Assembly (NCBI GenBank): GCA_030765585.1
Contig: JAVCCJ010000113.1
Span: 1-50,837 of the forward strand
DNA length: 50,837 bases
Direction of reading: 5' to 3'
Source: Candidatus Zapsychrus exili
GTDB lineage: Bacteria > Omnitrophota > Gorgyraeia > Zapsychrales > Zapsychraceae
Numbering within the stretch: position 1 is the stretch's first letter; every line of letters begins with the position of its first letter. The position numbers and the translations under genes are program-made. Positions 9,140-17,926 of the stretch are shown here, piece after piece. Under the pieces are notes generated by a model, which searched no databases, was not told the origin of the DNA, and saw only the letters and a list, made by a program, of their open reading frames with translations.

Positions 9140-9402
9140 TTATCTACCACTATTTCCACCACATTTATCTACCAACTTACAACTTGTAGAACAATATGGG
9201 GTTCGTGTTGCATAAGTGCAAACCGATACATTGCGAAACCCATCATCACATTTTTCACCAAAAGACCTATCTATGTTTTCATCCCCGCAAAAAGGACCTG
9301 TAACTGTTATTGGTTCACAAGAACTTGAACAATAGTCGCAAAATTTGTTATATCCTGTTGTGCAATCATCTTCATCATTACAATCTTAATCTTTATCACA
9401 AT
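9140..9402 (-). pseudogene. Frameshifted distal remnant of cysteine-rich paralog 3
   Basis: Immediately downstream of the paralog 3 stop, the minus strand in another frame encodes more family sequence: VIDCDKD, a TAA at 9386-9388, then DCNDEDDC, FCDYCSSSCEP, GPFCGDEN and GEKCDDG, ending at a TAA at 9140-9142. The spacing of Cys residues matches the repeats of the paralogs. A frameshift near 9410-9420 plus the TAA therefore cut paralog 3 short. The terminal module of paralogs 1 and 2 was not found. Confidence 0.7.
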
Positions 9403-11052
9403 CTATAACTTCGGGATCTTACTTCTTAAATGTCTACCAGACCCACCACCGCCACCAGATCTATGTATTACTTCAGAACAATCTCCTGCACAATAATCAC
9501 AAGGTTTAGGGGAACATTGAACTCCATTAAGCGCTCCGTCGTCACAAACCTCAAAACAAGGAGGCCCATCATCTAAATTACCATCTCCGCAATAAGGTGC
9601 TACAATCGTTTTTTCCGTACAATCAGAATCGCAATACGTACACTCTCCTCCACAAGGCATAGGACAAGCTTGCCCATTAGCTTCCCCGTCATCGCACTCC
9701 TCTTTACCTTCAGTAAATATACCATCACCACAATAAAGTTCCTCTACTGTTACTTCTTGGCAATCACTATCACAATATGTACAATCTGATAGCCACCCAG
9801 GAGTACATTCTTCTCCATTATCTAACCCTTCATCGCATTCTTCATCAGGAGGCTCTGTTAATCCATCTCCGCAAGAAAGAGAGCAATCGTCAGAACAACT
9901 ATTTCCATCTTCTTCAGGCAGGCCATAACAATCCCCATCTCCGCACCATTCTGTAAATGCCGCTGTATTGCACGATAATGAACAAAACGTGCATTCTTCC
10001 CCGTAAGATGCTGGAGTACAAGAAGGACTATTTTGATCTCCGAGATCGCACTCTTCACCCGTATCAATGTTTCCATCTCCGCAATAGCCTCCCTCTGTAA
10101 TTACACAAGTTCCCGCCCCATCACAGGTTCCGGTTCCTAAATTACACGGCGTGCCTGCATCTTCATCCCAATAAAAACATTGTTTATTTGGTTCAGCTGG
10201 TGGTGGTGGTTTTAAGCACAAATTTTGAGTACAATCATTTGAATCATCACAATCCGAAGGCACAAGACACTCTCCAATAAGTTCACAAGAATTACTAGTA
10301 CTACTCCATAAAAGCCCTTCTTCGCAAGCTGTCATTGAGACAACATTACCATACTCACCAGTAATACAACTGACACCTGCTTCACATATTCGCAATGCTA
10401 CCTTATAATCATATTTAATCTCAAAATCTATGTCTTCATCAAACAAGCCGCCTACAGCAGTAGTATGTATACCAGTACTTTCACCCAAAGCGGCTTGAGC
10501 TTCGGTTTGCTTAGTAATAGCATAACCATAATACCACCCAGGCGGAAGAACATCTAATTCTGGCTGATTCCAAGCCAATTCTATCCATCTTCCATTACCT
10601 GCTATAGCTGAAAGAGATATTATCGGAAGTTCCTCGCAATCACTCGGACAATTACTACTGTTCTCAACAGCATCGCAGGTGCCGTCTCCGCAACAAATAA
10701 CATCATCTAATGCTTTTTGAATTTCAGTGATATGTGATTCTTTCATCATAGTCATATTGGTGTCAACATAACCATAAGTGCCATTTAGCGGCGGCAACTC
10801 GTAAACTTCCAGAATAGCTTTTCTTAAATCCTCCATATGAGTCGCTCTTACAGGAGTTATGCCAGGAGCTAGTTCAGCGTCATTCCAAATATAAGCATCC
10901 AATTTACATTCAATACGCTTATCATTTATATCAGCTCTTAGCTTGTCTATTTTTGATACACTGAAATTAGTTGAAACAGCAAAGGCAGCGCAAGGAAAGA
11001 CCACTAGCATAATTAAAATTGCTATATATCTATATATCTTTTTATTTTTCAT
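9403..11052 (-). CDS. Cysteine-rich exported surface protein, paralog 3 (3' truncated)
   Basis: 549 aa. Signal peptide at about residues 1-26. The N-terminal ~130 residues are nearly identical to paralog 4, indicating a recent duplication or gene conversion. Next are a fibronectin-III-like domain (~140-240), an Asp-rich Cys module with a LGTGTCDGAGTC segment shared with paralog 2, and then five or more CGDG...ECD repeats. The C-terminus ends in a Gly-rich linker (RSGGGGGSGR) followed by a short out-of-family tail, because the reading frame shifts before the remaining repeats. The shortened product may still be exported. Role as an adhesin or appendage protein is inferred from architecture. 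Confidence 0.7.
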   Translation of the reverse strand: MKNKKIYRYIAILIMLVVFPCAAFAVSTNFSVSKIDKLRADINDKRIECKLDAYIWNDAELAPGITPVRATHMEDLRKAILEVYELPPLNGTYGYVDTNMTMMKESHITEIQKALDDVICCGDGTCDAVENSSNCPSDCEELPIISLSAIAGNGRWIELAWNQPELDVLPPGWYYGYAITKQTEAQAALGESTGIHTTAVGGLFDEDIDFEIKYDYKVALRICEAGVSCITGEYGNVVSMTACEEGLLWSSTSNSCELIGECLVPSDCDDSNDCTQNLCLKPPPPAEPNKQCFYWDEDAGTPCNLGTGTCDGAGTCVITEGGYCGDGNIDTGEECDLGDQNSPSCTPASYGEECTFCSLSCNTAAFTEWCGDGDCYGLPEEDGNSCSDDCSLSCGDGLTEPPDEECDEGLDNGEECTPGWLSDCTYCDSDCQEVTVEELYCGDGIFTEGKEECDDGEANGQACPMPCGGECTYCDSDCTEKTIVAPYCGDGNLDDGPPCFEVCDDGALNGVQCSPKPCDYCAGDCSEVIHRSGGGGGSGRHLRSKIPKL

Positions 11053-11114
11053 AACTACTTTTTAGCTTGCAACTAACCTTTCTCTTAACCTTATAATGTA
11101 ACTACTTTAAGAAA

Positions 11115-11702
11115 TCATTTTACAGTTGTGCATCGTCCGCTAAAACATTTCCCCCTCATTCTTCCTATCTTACAAGCGCTTCCATCTGATCTATCTAAAT
11201 TTCTACAATAAGATTCCGTAGTTCCAGGATAGACGCACATATCTATTGTGCATGGATTTGTATCTGCACATTCAGAATCACGGCTACATTTAATTGTACC
11301 TGTACCTCTGCTAGTTGTACTACAATCTTTGGAACAATTACTGCTAGTCTCAATCGGAATATTACAAGTGCCATCCCCACAAGAACCCCCAAAAACTTCT
11401 ATTTCAATACAACTTGTTGAACAATATGTGCACTCATCTCCATAAGGAGGATGACAATGGATTCCATTATACCTATCGTTATCACACTCTTCAGGAACTT
11501 GAACTATTCCATCTCCACAAACGGTAGCAGCACCACAATCATCGGGACAATTATAGCTAAACTCGTGCTCATCAGCATCGCAAATACCATCGCCACAATA
11601 AGGACCGACAATCTCTATTCTTGTGCAAGTATCTGAACAATAAGTACAAGTTACACCATAACTAGCATGACAAGGTATTCCATTGCGAGTGCCAGAATCG
11701 CA
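11115..11702 (-). pseudogene. Distal part of cysteine-rich paralog 4 after an in-frame TAA
   Basis: The frame of paralog 4 stays completely open after the TAA at 11703-11705 for ~195 more codons, ending at a TGA at 11115-11117. It encodes further CxYCSDTC, YCGDGICD, CGDGIVQVPEEC and CGDGTCN repeats and finally the family terminal module (TTESYC to the last Cys). The stop stands where the repeat consensus has EEC (GAA to TAA). Full length would be about 717 residues. There is no start codon with a good ribosome site here, so it is probably expressed only by read-through or not at all. Confidence 0.75.
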
Positions 11703-13271
11703 TTACTCGCCATGATTTATAACATCATCCCCACAAACTGCCGCACAATCAGCAGAACATGTATTACTAGTTTCATTTCCTGAATTACAAGTTCCATCTC
11801 CACAATAAGAACCTGTTACTGTTTCTAGAGAACAGTTGCTACAATATTCACAACTTCCATCATAAGGCGGTACGCACGGAGATTCATTGCCATCGCATTC
11901 TTCGCCAGAGTCAATAGTTCCATTTCCACAAGTTTCTTGGCAATCAACAGAACATGTGCTACTATTCTCATCTTCATCATTACAAATACCGTCTCCGCAA
12001 TAAGGACCAATAACCTCTACTATTTTACAAGCAGACGAACAATATTCGCAAATTTTATCATAAGCAGGTTCACAAGCCGTTCCATTACTACGACCATTAT
12101 CACATTCTTCATCGTCATCAATAATATTATCATCATTGCAAGGCATGGATACCTCTATTATAGTACAAGTATCCGAACAATAGGTGCAAGTCCCTCCACT
12201 AGGATTGCAAGGCTTACCATTATTCCTGCCATTATCACATTCCTCAGGAACTTCAGATAGTCCATCACCACAAGAAGCAGTTGCACTTCCTGCACAATCT
12301 AAAGAACAGCCGTCAGATGTAGGGCAATTTTTGACACTATAATCTGAACATAACATTGAATAACCAGAAGCAGGTCTGCAATCGCATCCACAAGGCCCAT
12401 TGCAACCATATAAATCTTCATATGGAACAGTAAATGGAGAATTACAATTTGGGCATGAGCCTTCGTCGATATATCCAACACACTCGGTTTCGCATATAGA
12501 TTCGCAAGAATTACCATCCCATAAAAGCCCTTCTATACAAGCTGTGGCGGATACAACATTGCTCCAATCACTAACACTTTGATTACCTGAATCCAAATTT
12601 ATTTCCAGTCTTACCCTATAATAATATTTGACCCTATAACTTATGTCTGTATCACGCACGAGTGATCTTGTAGTAGAGATAGATGTTATAAGTGGAGAAA
12701 AGGTTGAAGAGTTCGATTTCTGAAGAACAAATATATACTTAAGTTCTTCGCTGTAAAATGCTGCTTTCCAAGCCAATTCTATCCATCTTCCGCCTCCTGC
12801 TATAGCTGCAAGAGTTTCTGGCACTTGAACTTCTATACAATCAGCGGCGCAATTGCTACTATTTTCAACAACGTCACAAGTGCCGTCTCCACAACAAGTA
12901 GCCCCATCTAAAGCAGTCTGAATTTCTTCAATATGCGACTCTTTCATCATAGTCATATTGACATCAGCATAACCATAAGTGCCGTTTAGAGGCGGTAGCT
13001 CATAAACTTCCACAATGGCTTCTCTTAAATCTTTCATATGAGTCGCTCTTACGGGAGTTATACCAGGGGCTAGTTCAGCGTCATTCCAAGTATAAGCGTC
13101 CAATTTACATTCAACACGCTTATCATTTATATCAGCTCTTAACTTGTCTATTTTTGATACACTAAAATTAGTTGTTTTAGCAAAGGCAAGATTTAGGTTT
13201 ATTGCAGATAAAATAACTATAACAAATAAAATACGAAATATGTTTAAGAAGGGTTTTTTAACAATATTCAT
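11703..13271 (-). CDS. Cysteine-rich exported surface protein, paralog 4 (interrupted by one stop)
   Basis: 522 aa. A signal peptide covers about residues 1-31. The HMKDLREAI/HIEEIQTAL motif pair and CCGDGTCD are as in paralog 3. A fibronectin-III-like domain (~145-245) follows, then an EGF-like block (ECVGY, CGCDCRPASGYSM) almost identical to paralog 1, then CGDG/EECDNG repeats. The gene is thus a mosaic of paralogs 3 and 1. Translation stops at HGE-TAA although the family sequence continues in the same frame. It is the first gene of the four in transcription order, separated from paralog 3 by the distal remnant. Confidence 0.7.
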   Translation of the reverse strand: MNIVKKPFLNIFRILFVIVILSAINLNLAFAKTTNFSVSKIDKLRADINDKRVECKLDAYTWNDAELAPGITPVRATHMKDLREAIVEVYELPPLNGTYGYADVNMTMMKESHIEEIQTALDGATCCGDGTCDVVENSSNCAADCIEVQVPETLAAIAGGGRWIELAWKAAFYSEELKYIFVLQKSNSSTFSPLITSISTTRSLVRDTDISYRVKYYYRVRLEINLDSGNQSVSDWSNVVSATACIEGLLWDGNSCESICETECVGYIDEGSCPNCNSPFTVPYEDLYGCNGPCGCDCRPASGYSMLCSDYSVKNCPTSDGCSLDCAGSATASCGDGLSEVPEECDNGRNNGKPCNPSGGTCTYCSDTCTIIEVSMPCNDDNIIDDDEECDNGRSNGTACEPAYDKICEYCSSACKIVEVIGPYCGDGICNDEDENSSTCSVDCQETCGNGTIDSGEECDGNESPCVPPYDGSCEYCSNCSLETVTGSYCGDGTCNSGNETSNTCSADCAAVCGDDVINHGE

Positions 13272-13336
13272 ATTAAATACTCCTTATCTTGTGTCACAAT
13301 TAACAATTTACCTTATACTACAATTATACAACATTT

Positions 13337-15424
13337 TTATGATATTAACCGCTTTATATTAGGCAGTAAATCCCTTGTTGCGTCTTCTCCGCTCTTTACA
13401 ATTTCATCCACTCTGTTTAATTCATACCACTCTATACCTATCAAATCAGGGTGTATTAGAACATTTGCCTGCTTTGCACTCTTCTCTGCAATAAAATATT
13501 CAGTAGCTTGAAGTGTTTTCACTATAATATCAGATATACTTGGTGCAAATAAATTATCAAAAGGTTTGGCTACTTTGGCTTTAATATATCCTAACGGGGA
13601 CTCTTTAAAGGATACATTCTTTTTCTCTTCTCTACTATGTTTCAGTATATCAACGCCTTCTGCAACATCTTCTGGAGATTGCAAAACATTTACAGCTATT
13701 ATTTTTTTAACTCCGCGCTTAACTAAAACATCAACTGGCAAAGGGTTAACAACTCCTCCATCTATAACTAATTTTCCCTGTTTTCTTATAGGTTCTATTA
13801 CTCCTGGGATAGATATGCTTTCACGAACCGCATCTAAAATAGATCCGCTCTCATAAATAATATCCTCTCTTCTAGTTAAATCATATGCTATTACTTTAAG
13901 AGGTATTTTTGCGCTATAAAACGTTTTATCTCCCAAATATTTCTTAAGCCATTTTTTAATAGCCCGCCCACCTATAAAACCTGAAATAGGCATAACAGGA
14001 TCAAAAAGCTTAAGCATATTTTTCTTATCTTTAAATTCTACTGCTATTTTCTCTATTTCATCAGCACTTTTACCTGTTGACCAAAGAGCAGCTATGAGCG
14101 CACCCATGCTACTTCCAACAACAACATCAATAGGTATATCATTTTCCTCTAAAACCTTTAAAACGCCTATATGCGCAATGCCCAAAGCAGCCCCGCCACC
14201 TAATACAAGGCCAACTAAAACCTTGCCTATCTCTCTTGATATTCTTGTAACTTCCCTAGAATAATCACTTTTAGGAGAATTTTTTAAACAGGCAATATTC
14301 TCTGTATCTATTTTTCCTATTAAGTCAGAATCTCCAATATTGGGAAGCATTTTATAAACATCGTATCCAATAACCTTATTAATTTCCTCAAACGATAAAT
14401 AGAATTGATTACGAACAGACTTGATTAAAACACGCACCTTCTCTTGCCTAAAATTATTTTTTAGATGTTGCCTTAATTTATTTAAGACAGGCACTATTTG
14501 CTCTAAATCTTTTTTTCTGTCGCTCATAATTAAATGTATCAAATCAGATTGTATCAATGTCTCAAGAACAACATCATCCATATCATTTGGAAGATCAACT
14601 ATGACATAATGATAATCTCCAACTAAAGTACTTATGAGAGAATCTATTTCTCGTCTTAGAAAATCAGGAGACACGTCTTTTTGTTCAAAAGCTATATTTA
14701 ACATATCCATATCGAGTTCGTCTCTTACAATGCCCTCAGACATCTTTTCATAATCTTCTACTATTTCATTTAACCTAAGTCCGGGCTTCTTCCACTTAGG
14801 AGAAATATCGTAGGTTGGCTGAGAATTATCTAAAACAGTGCTTTCCTTTGAATATATACTTACAAAAATAACTTTTTTATTTGTCTCTTTTTTTAAACTT
14901 AAGGCAAGGTTAAACGCATAAGATGTACTTCCCGTACCCTTAACAGGACTATATACAGATATTATGTTACTTTCAAAATCTGCACCACGCCCCTTTACCT
15001 TTTTTCTTACCTGCTGAGAAAGAGTTAGGCTCAACTCAATTGCTAATTTTGGAAAGGATTTTAAGGCTTCCTTAAAATCATATTTGGGAATTTGTAATAT
15101 TAGAGAATTGTTTATTGCTTGATAATTTAATGAATGAGTTTCATCGGTCAAAACAGACACAACGCCGAAATACATTCCTCTATGTATAAAATCAATGTCC
15201 TCTTTTGCATCAAATTCGTTTAGCGTATAAGACCTTAATCTGCCAGAAATAATACAATAAAAGAAATCTGCAGGATCTCCCTCATTGCAAATTATATCTC
15301 CTTTTTTGTATTCAGATATAATGGATTTTAATGCAATCTTAAGTATTTGAAAGAAATTTAAAGAAGAGAAAACTTTTAAATGTTTTATATAGCTAATTTT
15401 ATTTACTAAAGATATATCGCTCAT
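13337..15424 (-). CDS. Patatin-like phospholipase with N-terminal cNMP-binding-like and MinD-like domains (NTE family-like)
   Basis: 695 aa. Residues ~20-140 form a cyclic-nucleotide-binding-type barrel (EGDPADFFYCIISG, YFGVVSVL), but the phosphate-binding Arg expected after the FG loop is replaced (THSLNYQA), so cAMP binding is doubtful. Residues ~150-400 look like a ParA/MinD/CpaE-type P-loop domain with a deviant loop (VKGTGSTSYA; the catalytic-type Lys is Ser). Residues ~405-600 are a patatin lipase: oxyanion GGGAALG (~408), nucleophile GSSMG (~440) and Asp in DGG (~553). The reaction would be hydrolysis of (lyso)phospholipid ester bonds at the membrane. The three-part order recalls eukaryotic neuropathy-target-esterase proteins. 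It starts 2 bases after the methyltransferase gene stop. Confidence 0.85.
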   Translation of the reverse strand: MSDISLVNKISYIKHLKVFSSLNFFQILKIALKSIISEYKKGDIICNEGDPADFFYCIISGRLRSYTLNEFDAKEDIDFIHRGMYFGVVSVLTDETHSLNYQAINNSLILQIPKYDFKEALKSFPKLAIELSLTLSQQVRKKVKGRGADFESNIISVYSPVKGTGSTSYAFNLALSLKKETNKKVIFVSIYSKESTVLDNSQPTYDISPKWKKPGLRLNEIVEDYEKMSEGIVRDELDMDMLNIAFEQKDVSPDFLRREIDSLISTLVGDYHYVIVDLPNDMDDVVLETLIQSDLIHLIMSDRKKDLEQIVPVLNKLRQHLKNNFRQEKVRVLIKSVRNQFYLSFEEINKVIGYDVYKMLPNIGDSDLIGKIDTENIACLKNSPKSDYSREVTRISREIGKVLVGLVLGGGAALGIAHIGVLKVLEENDIPIDVVVGSSMGALIAALWSTGKSADEIEKIAVEFKDKKNMLKLFDPVMPISGFIGGRAIKKWLKKYLGDKTFYSAKIPLKVIAYDLTRREDIIYESGSILDAVRESISIPGVIEPIRKQGKLVIDGGVVNPLPVDVLVKRGVKKIIAVNVLQSPEDVAEGVDILKHSREEKKNVSFKESPLGYIKAKVAKPFDNLFAPSISDIIVKTLQATEYFIAEKSAKQANVLIHPDLIGIEWYELNRVDEIVKSGEDATRDLLPNIKRLIS

Positions 15425-15426
15425 AA

Positions 15427-16464
15427 TTATGCTTTGTTTTTTAAAAGTACCAATGTCTCTAGATGTCTTGTTTTAGGGAAGAAATCAAAAGGAATAATCT
15501 CTTTTATCTCCCACGTTACACTACATAAATCTGCCAAATCTCTTGCTAAAGCATCTGGATTGCAAGATAAATACATCATATAATCCAAATTCTTATGCGA
15601 CTCTAATGCATCTCTTACGCTCTGGCTTAAACCTGCACGCGGCGGATCAATCATCACAACATTTAAAGCACTGGCGTCAGAGTTCAAAATATTTTCCAAT
15701 CTATCTTCAACCCGCCCCTCTATAATATTAATATTATTAATATTATGATAATTTATATTATATCTGGCAAGCTTCAAAGAAGAAAGGCTTTCTTCTATTA
15801 ATATAACTTGCTTTACTTTATCTATTAATCCCAAACCAAACAACCCAACACCGCCATAAAGATCGTAAAAAGTAACGTCTTTCTTAAAAAAATCAAAAGC
15901 ACCAATAGTTTCAAATAATTTAGGCAATATAGAAAGATTTGCCTGAAAAAAGGTATCAAGAGAATAGAATATCTTTCTATTATTTATTTTAGTCCAAAAA
16001 TAATCCTCTTCTGCTAAGCGTGTGCTTCTCTTGCCTATCCCACCCCAAAATACACGACCATCATCTGATGTTCTAACGCAAATATTTGCTCTTCTGTATT
16101 TAGAATTATCTTTTAACTTTTCTACTATCTCTTTTTTTAATTGCGGAAATTCTTTAACAATTGCCTCATCTGCTATAAAACAATTATCAATAGTCAAAAT
16201 TCCTCTACCTGTACTAGGAGTAAACCCAACCAACACTCTATCATCTTTTGTTCGAATTAATTTAAGATCGAGTCTATGTCGATAATTATAAGGTTTCGGA
16301 GAGGCAACTGCTGGTTTAAAGACGCCTTCTTTTATATTAATTTCTTTCTTTAAAGTTGTCTTTAGCTTTTCTTCTTTTAACGCTAGTTCTTGTTTGTAGT
16401 CAATGTCCTGATAAAGACAGCCTCCGCATTCTCCGAATACAGGGCAAAGTGGCTTAACATTCAT
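15427..16464 (-). CDS. RNA uracil-5-methyltransferase, RlmD/TrmA family
   Basis: 345 aa, without the N-terminal TRAM domain, hence shorter than E. coli RlmD (433 aa). The N-terminal cysteine set CPVFGECGGC can bind a 4Fe-4S cluster. The SAM-binding part shows FYDLYGGVGLFGL, with the family motifs DPPRAG (~residue 275) and SCNP carrying the catalytic Cys, and the C-terminal PKTRHLETLVLL signature. It transfers a methyl group from SAM to C5 of a uridine in rRNA or tRNA; which RNA cannot be decided. It is followed by the patatin gene, so the two are probably co-transcribed. Confidence 0.85.
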   Translation of the reverse strand: MNVKPLCPVFGECGGCLYQDIDYKQELALKEEKLKTTLKKEINIKEGVFKPAVASPKPYNYRHRLDLKLIRTKDDRVLVGFTPSTGRGILTIDNCFIADEAIVKEFPQLKKEIVEKLKDNSKYRRANICVRTSDDGRVFWGGIGKRSTRLAEEDYFWTKINNRKIFYSLDTFFQANLSILPKLFETIGAFDFFKKDVTFYDLYGGVGLFGLGLIDKVKQVILIEESLSSLKLARYNINYHNINNINIIEGRVEDRLENILNSDASALNVVMIDPPRAGLSQSVRDALESHKNLDYMMYLSCNPDALARDLADLCSVTWEIKEIIPFDFFPKTRHLETLVLLKNKA

Positions 16465-16491
16465 AAGTGTATTGCCTCATTTAAAAGTAGA

Positions 16492-16508
16492 GGCGCGGTA
16501 ACCGCGCC
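16492..16508. terminator. GC-rich perfect hairpin, possible terminator
   Basis: GGCGCGGT and ACCGCGCC are perfectly complementary with one base between. A second weaker hairpin (GGGCT/AGCCC, about 16517-16535) follows. The site lies between the PsbP-like gene and the RNA methyltransferase gene, both minus strand. No clear U-run follows on the minus strand, so it may instead be a dispersed repeat. Confidence 0.35.
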
Positions 16509-16559
16509 CTTTAGTTGGGCTAGAAAACCTAAGCCCCTATATTAATTTTATATAAATTT

Positions 16560-17120
16560 CTATTTTAAGATTCTAAAAGAACTTACCATTTTTTCTATAT
16601 TCTCAATATATTTATCATAATGCGTTTCTAATGAAGTGTAGACTACTTGATAGGCTGACGTCTTTTTTATCGTCCAAGCACACCTATACTTTAAATTAAC
16701 ATCTGGATTCTTACCTATAAATATATATTTATACCCATAAATCCCACCTAAACGTGCTGGTTTAGACTCGACTACATCAATAAACTTCCTAAACATAGCA
16801 TCCATCTGACCAATAGCTAAATCAGTGTACTCTTTTAAACCCATTGGTTTAAAAGAAATATCTTGAACAACTACACTAATACTTTCCCGAAACAAATCCA
16901 AATCATTTTCTAGAGGAGAATAAAAAGTAACTGCCGCCCCAAATACATTCTCTTTATATGACCAAGTCTTAGGATATTTAATAGAAAAGCCCTTTGACTC
17001 ATTTTTATAAGTCCTAAATGTTTTATCTTTAAATGCAAACCAGGCTGTGGTCGCCATTAGGCTTATGCCAACAATGGCTATAATTGCAAAGAACAATACT
17101 TGATTATTTTGTCTTTTCAT
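16560..17120 (-). CDS. Membrane-anchored PsbP/MOG1-like protein of unknown role
   Basis: 186 aa. One N-terminal hydrophobic segment (about residues 8-30) without a clear cleavage site suggests a signal anchor facing the periplasm. The remainder has strands typical of the PsbP-like fold (GFSIKYPKTWSY, AAVTFYSP, YRCAWTIKKTSAYQVVYT, then a C-terminal helix IEKMVSSFRIL). These small domains occur in many bacterial exported proteins without a known reaction. The gene sits 18 bases after the phosphogluconolactonase gene, so it may be co-transcribed without being functionally related. Confidence 0.6.
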   Translation of the reverse strand: MKRQNNQVLFFAIIAIVGISLMATTAWFAFKDKTFRTYKNESKGFSIKYPKTWSYKENVFGAAVTFYSPLENDLDLFRESISVVVQDISFKPMGLKEYTDLAIGQMDAMFRKFIDVVESKPARLGGIYGYKYIFIGKNPDVNLKYRCAWTIKKTSAYQVVYTSLETHYDKYIENIEKMVSSFRILK

Positions 17121-17138
17121 ATATTCATATCCTTTTTC

Positions 17139-17924
17139 TTAATTGATTAAAACTCTTATAGCATCACCTTCATTTTCGAAAGTATTCTCAGATGAAAAAT
17201 CCTTAGCAGATTGTTTGTCTAATAAAAACAATAGCTCTCCATCTACCGGAGAAACTCTAGTTGCTGGTAAATCTTGCTTTTCTTCTAAGATCTTCTTTAC
17301 CATTCTAGCCTTATGAGCTCCCTTAATAAAGAATACTACACAATCTGCATTATTTATGACCGACATCGTTAAACTTACTCTATCTGTTTTTAAATACTCA
17401 GGATAAGTTGCAATAACCGCTACTTCTTGATTGTCAATTCCTTCTACTGTAGGAAATAATGACGCAATATGCCCATCGCTGCCAAGCCCAAGAAGAATAA
17501 AATTTATCTTAGGCAATTCATTTACAATTGGCAAAACATGCCTTAACTCCTCTTCATACGTTTGAGCTGCTAAAAAAGCATTCTCCTCTTCTGTATTAAT
17601 TGGATGCACATTCTGTGGCGGAATATTGACAAAATCAAGCAAGTTATCTTTTATAAGCTTTAGATTACTATCTTTACTATTTTTGGATACAAAGCGTTCG
17701 TCAGTCAGAAAAATATGTGTATTTTTCCATACAGAAAAATCCTTTATACCAGAAAGCTTACTATAAAACTCAACAACAGTGCTGCCGCCAGTTAAGGCAA
17801 CAAAAAATTTGCCATATTTTTCTATTGATTGATTTGCTACATCAAAGAATTTTTGTATTAAATGATTGGTGAGGGTATAGGTGTCTTCAAAAACAAGTAT
17901 TTTTTTATTTATGCCTAAAGACAT
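17139..17924 (-). CDS. pgl: 6-phosphogluconolactonase
   Basis: 261 aa, close to the usual DevB/SOL-type length. Family landmarks are ALTGGSTV near residue 43, FLTDERFV, the SNLKLIKDNLL segment, and LLGLGSDGHIASLFP with the catalytic-region His. The enzyme hydrolyses 6-phosphogluconolactone to 6-phosphogluconate in the cytosol. It follows the transaldolase gene by 2 bases and completes a pentose phosphate gene set. Glucose-6-phosphate dehydrogenase and 6-phosphogluconate dehydrogenase are not in the window. Confidence 0.88.
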   Translation of the reverse strand: MSLGINKKILVFEDTYTLTNHLIQKFFDVANQSIEKYGKFFVALTGGSTVVEFYSKLSGIKDFSVWKNTHIFLTDERFVSKNSKDSNLKLIKDNLLDFVNIPPQNVHPINTEEENAFLAAQTYEEELRHVLPIVNELPKINFILLGLGSDGHIASLFPTVEGIDNQEVAVIATYPEYLKTDRVSLTMSVINNADCVVFFIKGAHKARMVKKILEEKQDLPATRVSPVDGELLFLLDKQSAKDFSSENTFENEGDAIRVLIN

Positions 17925-17926
17925 TT

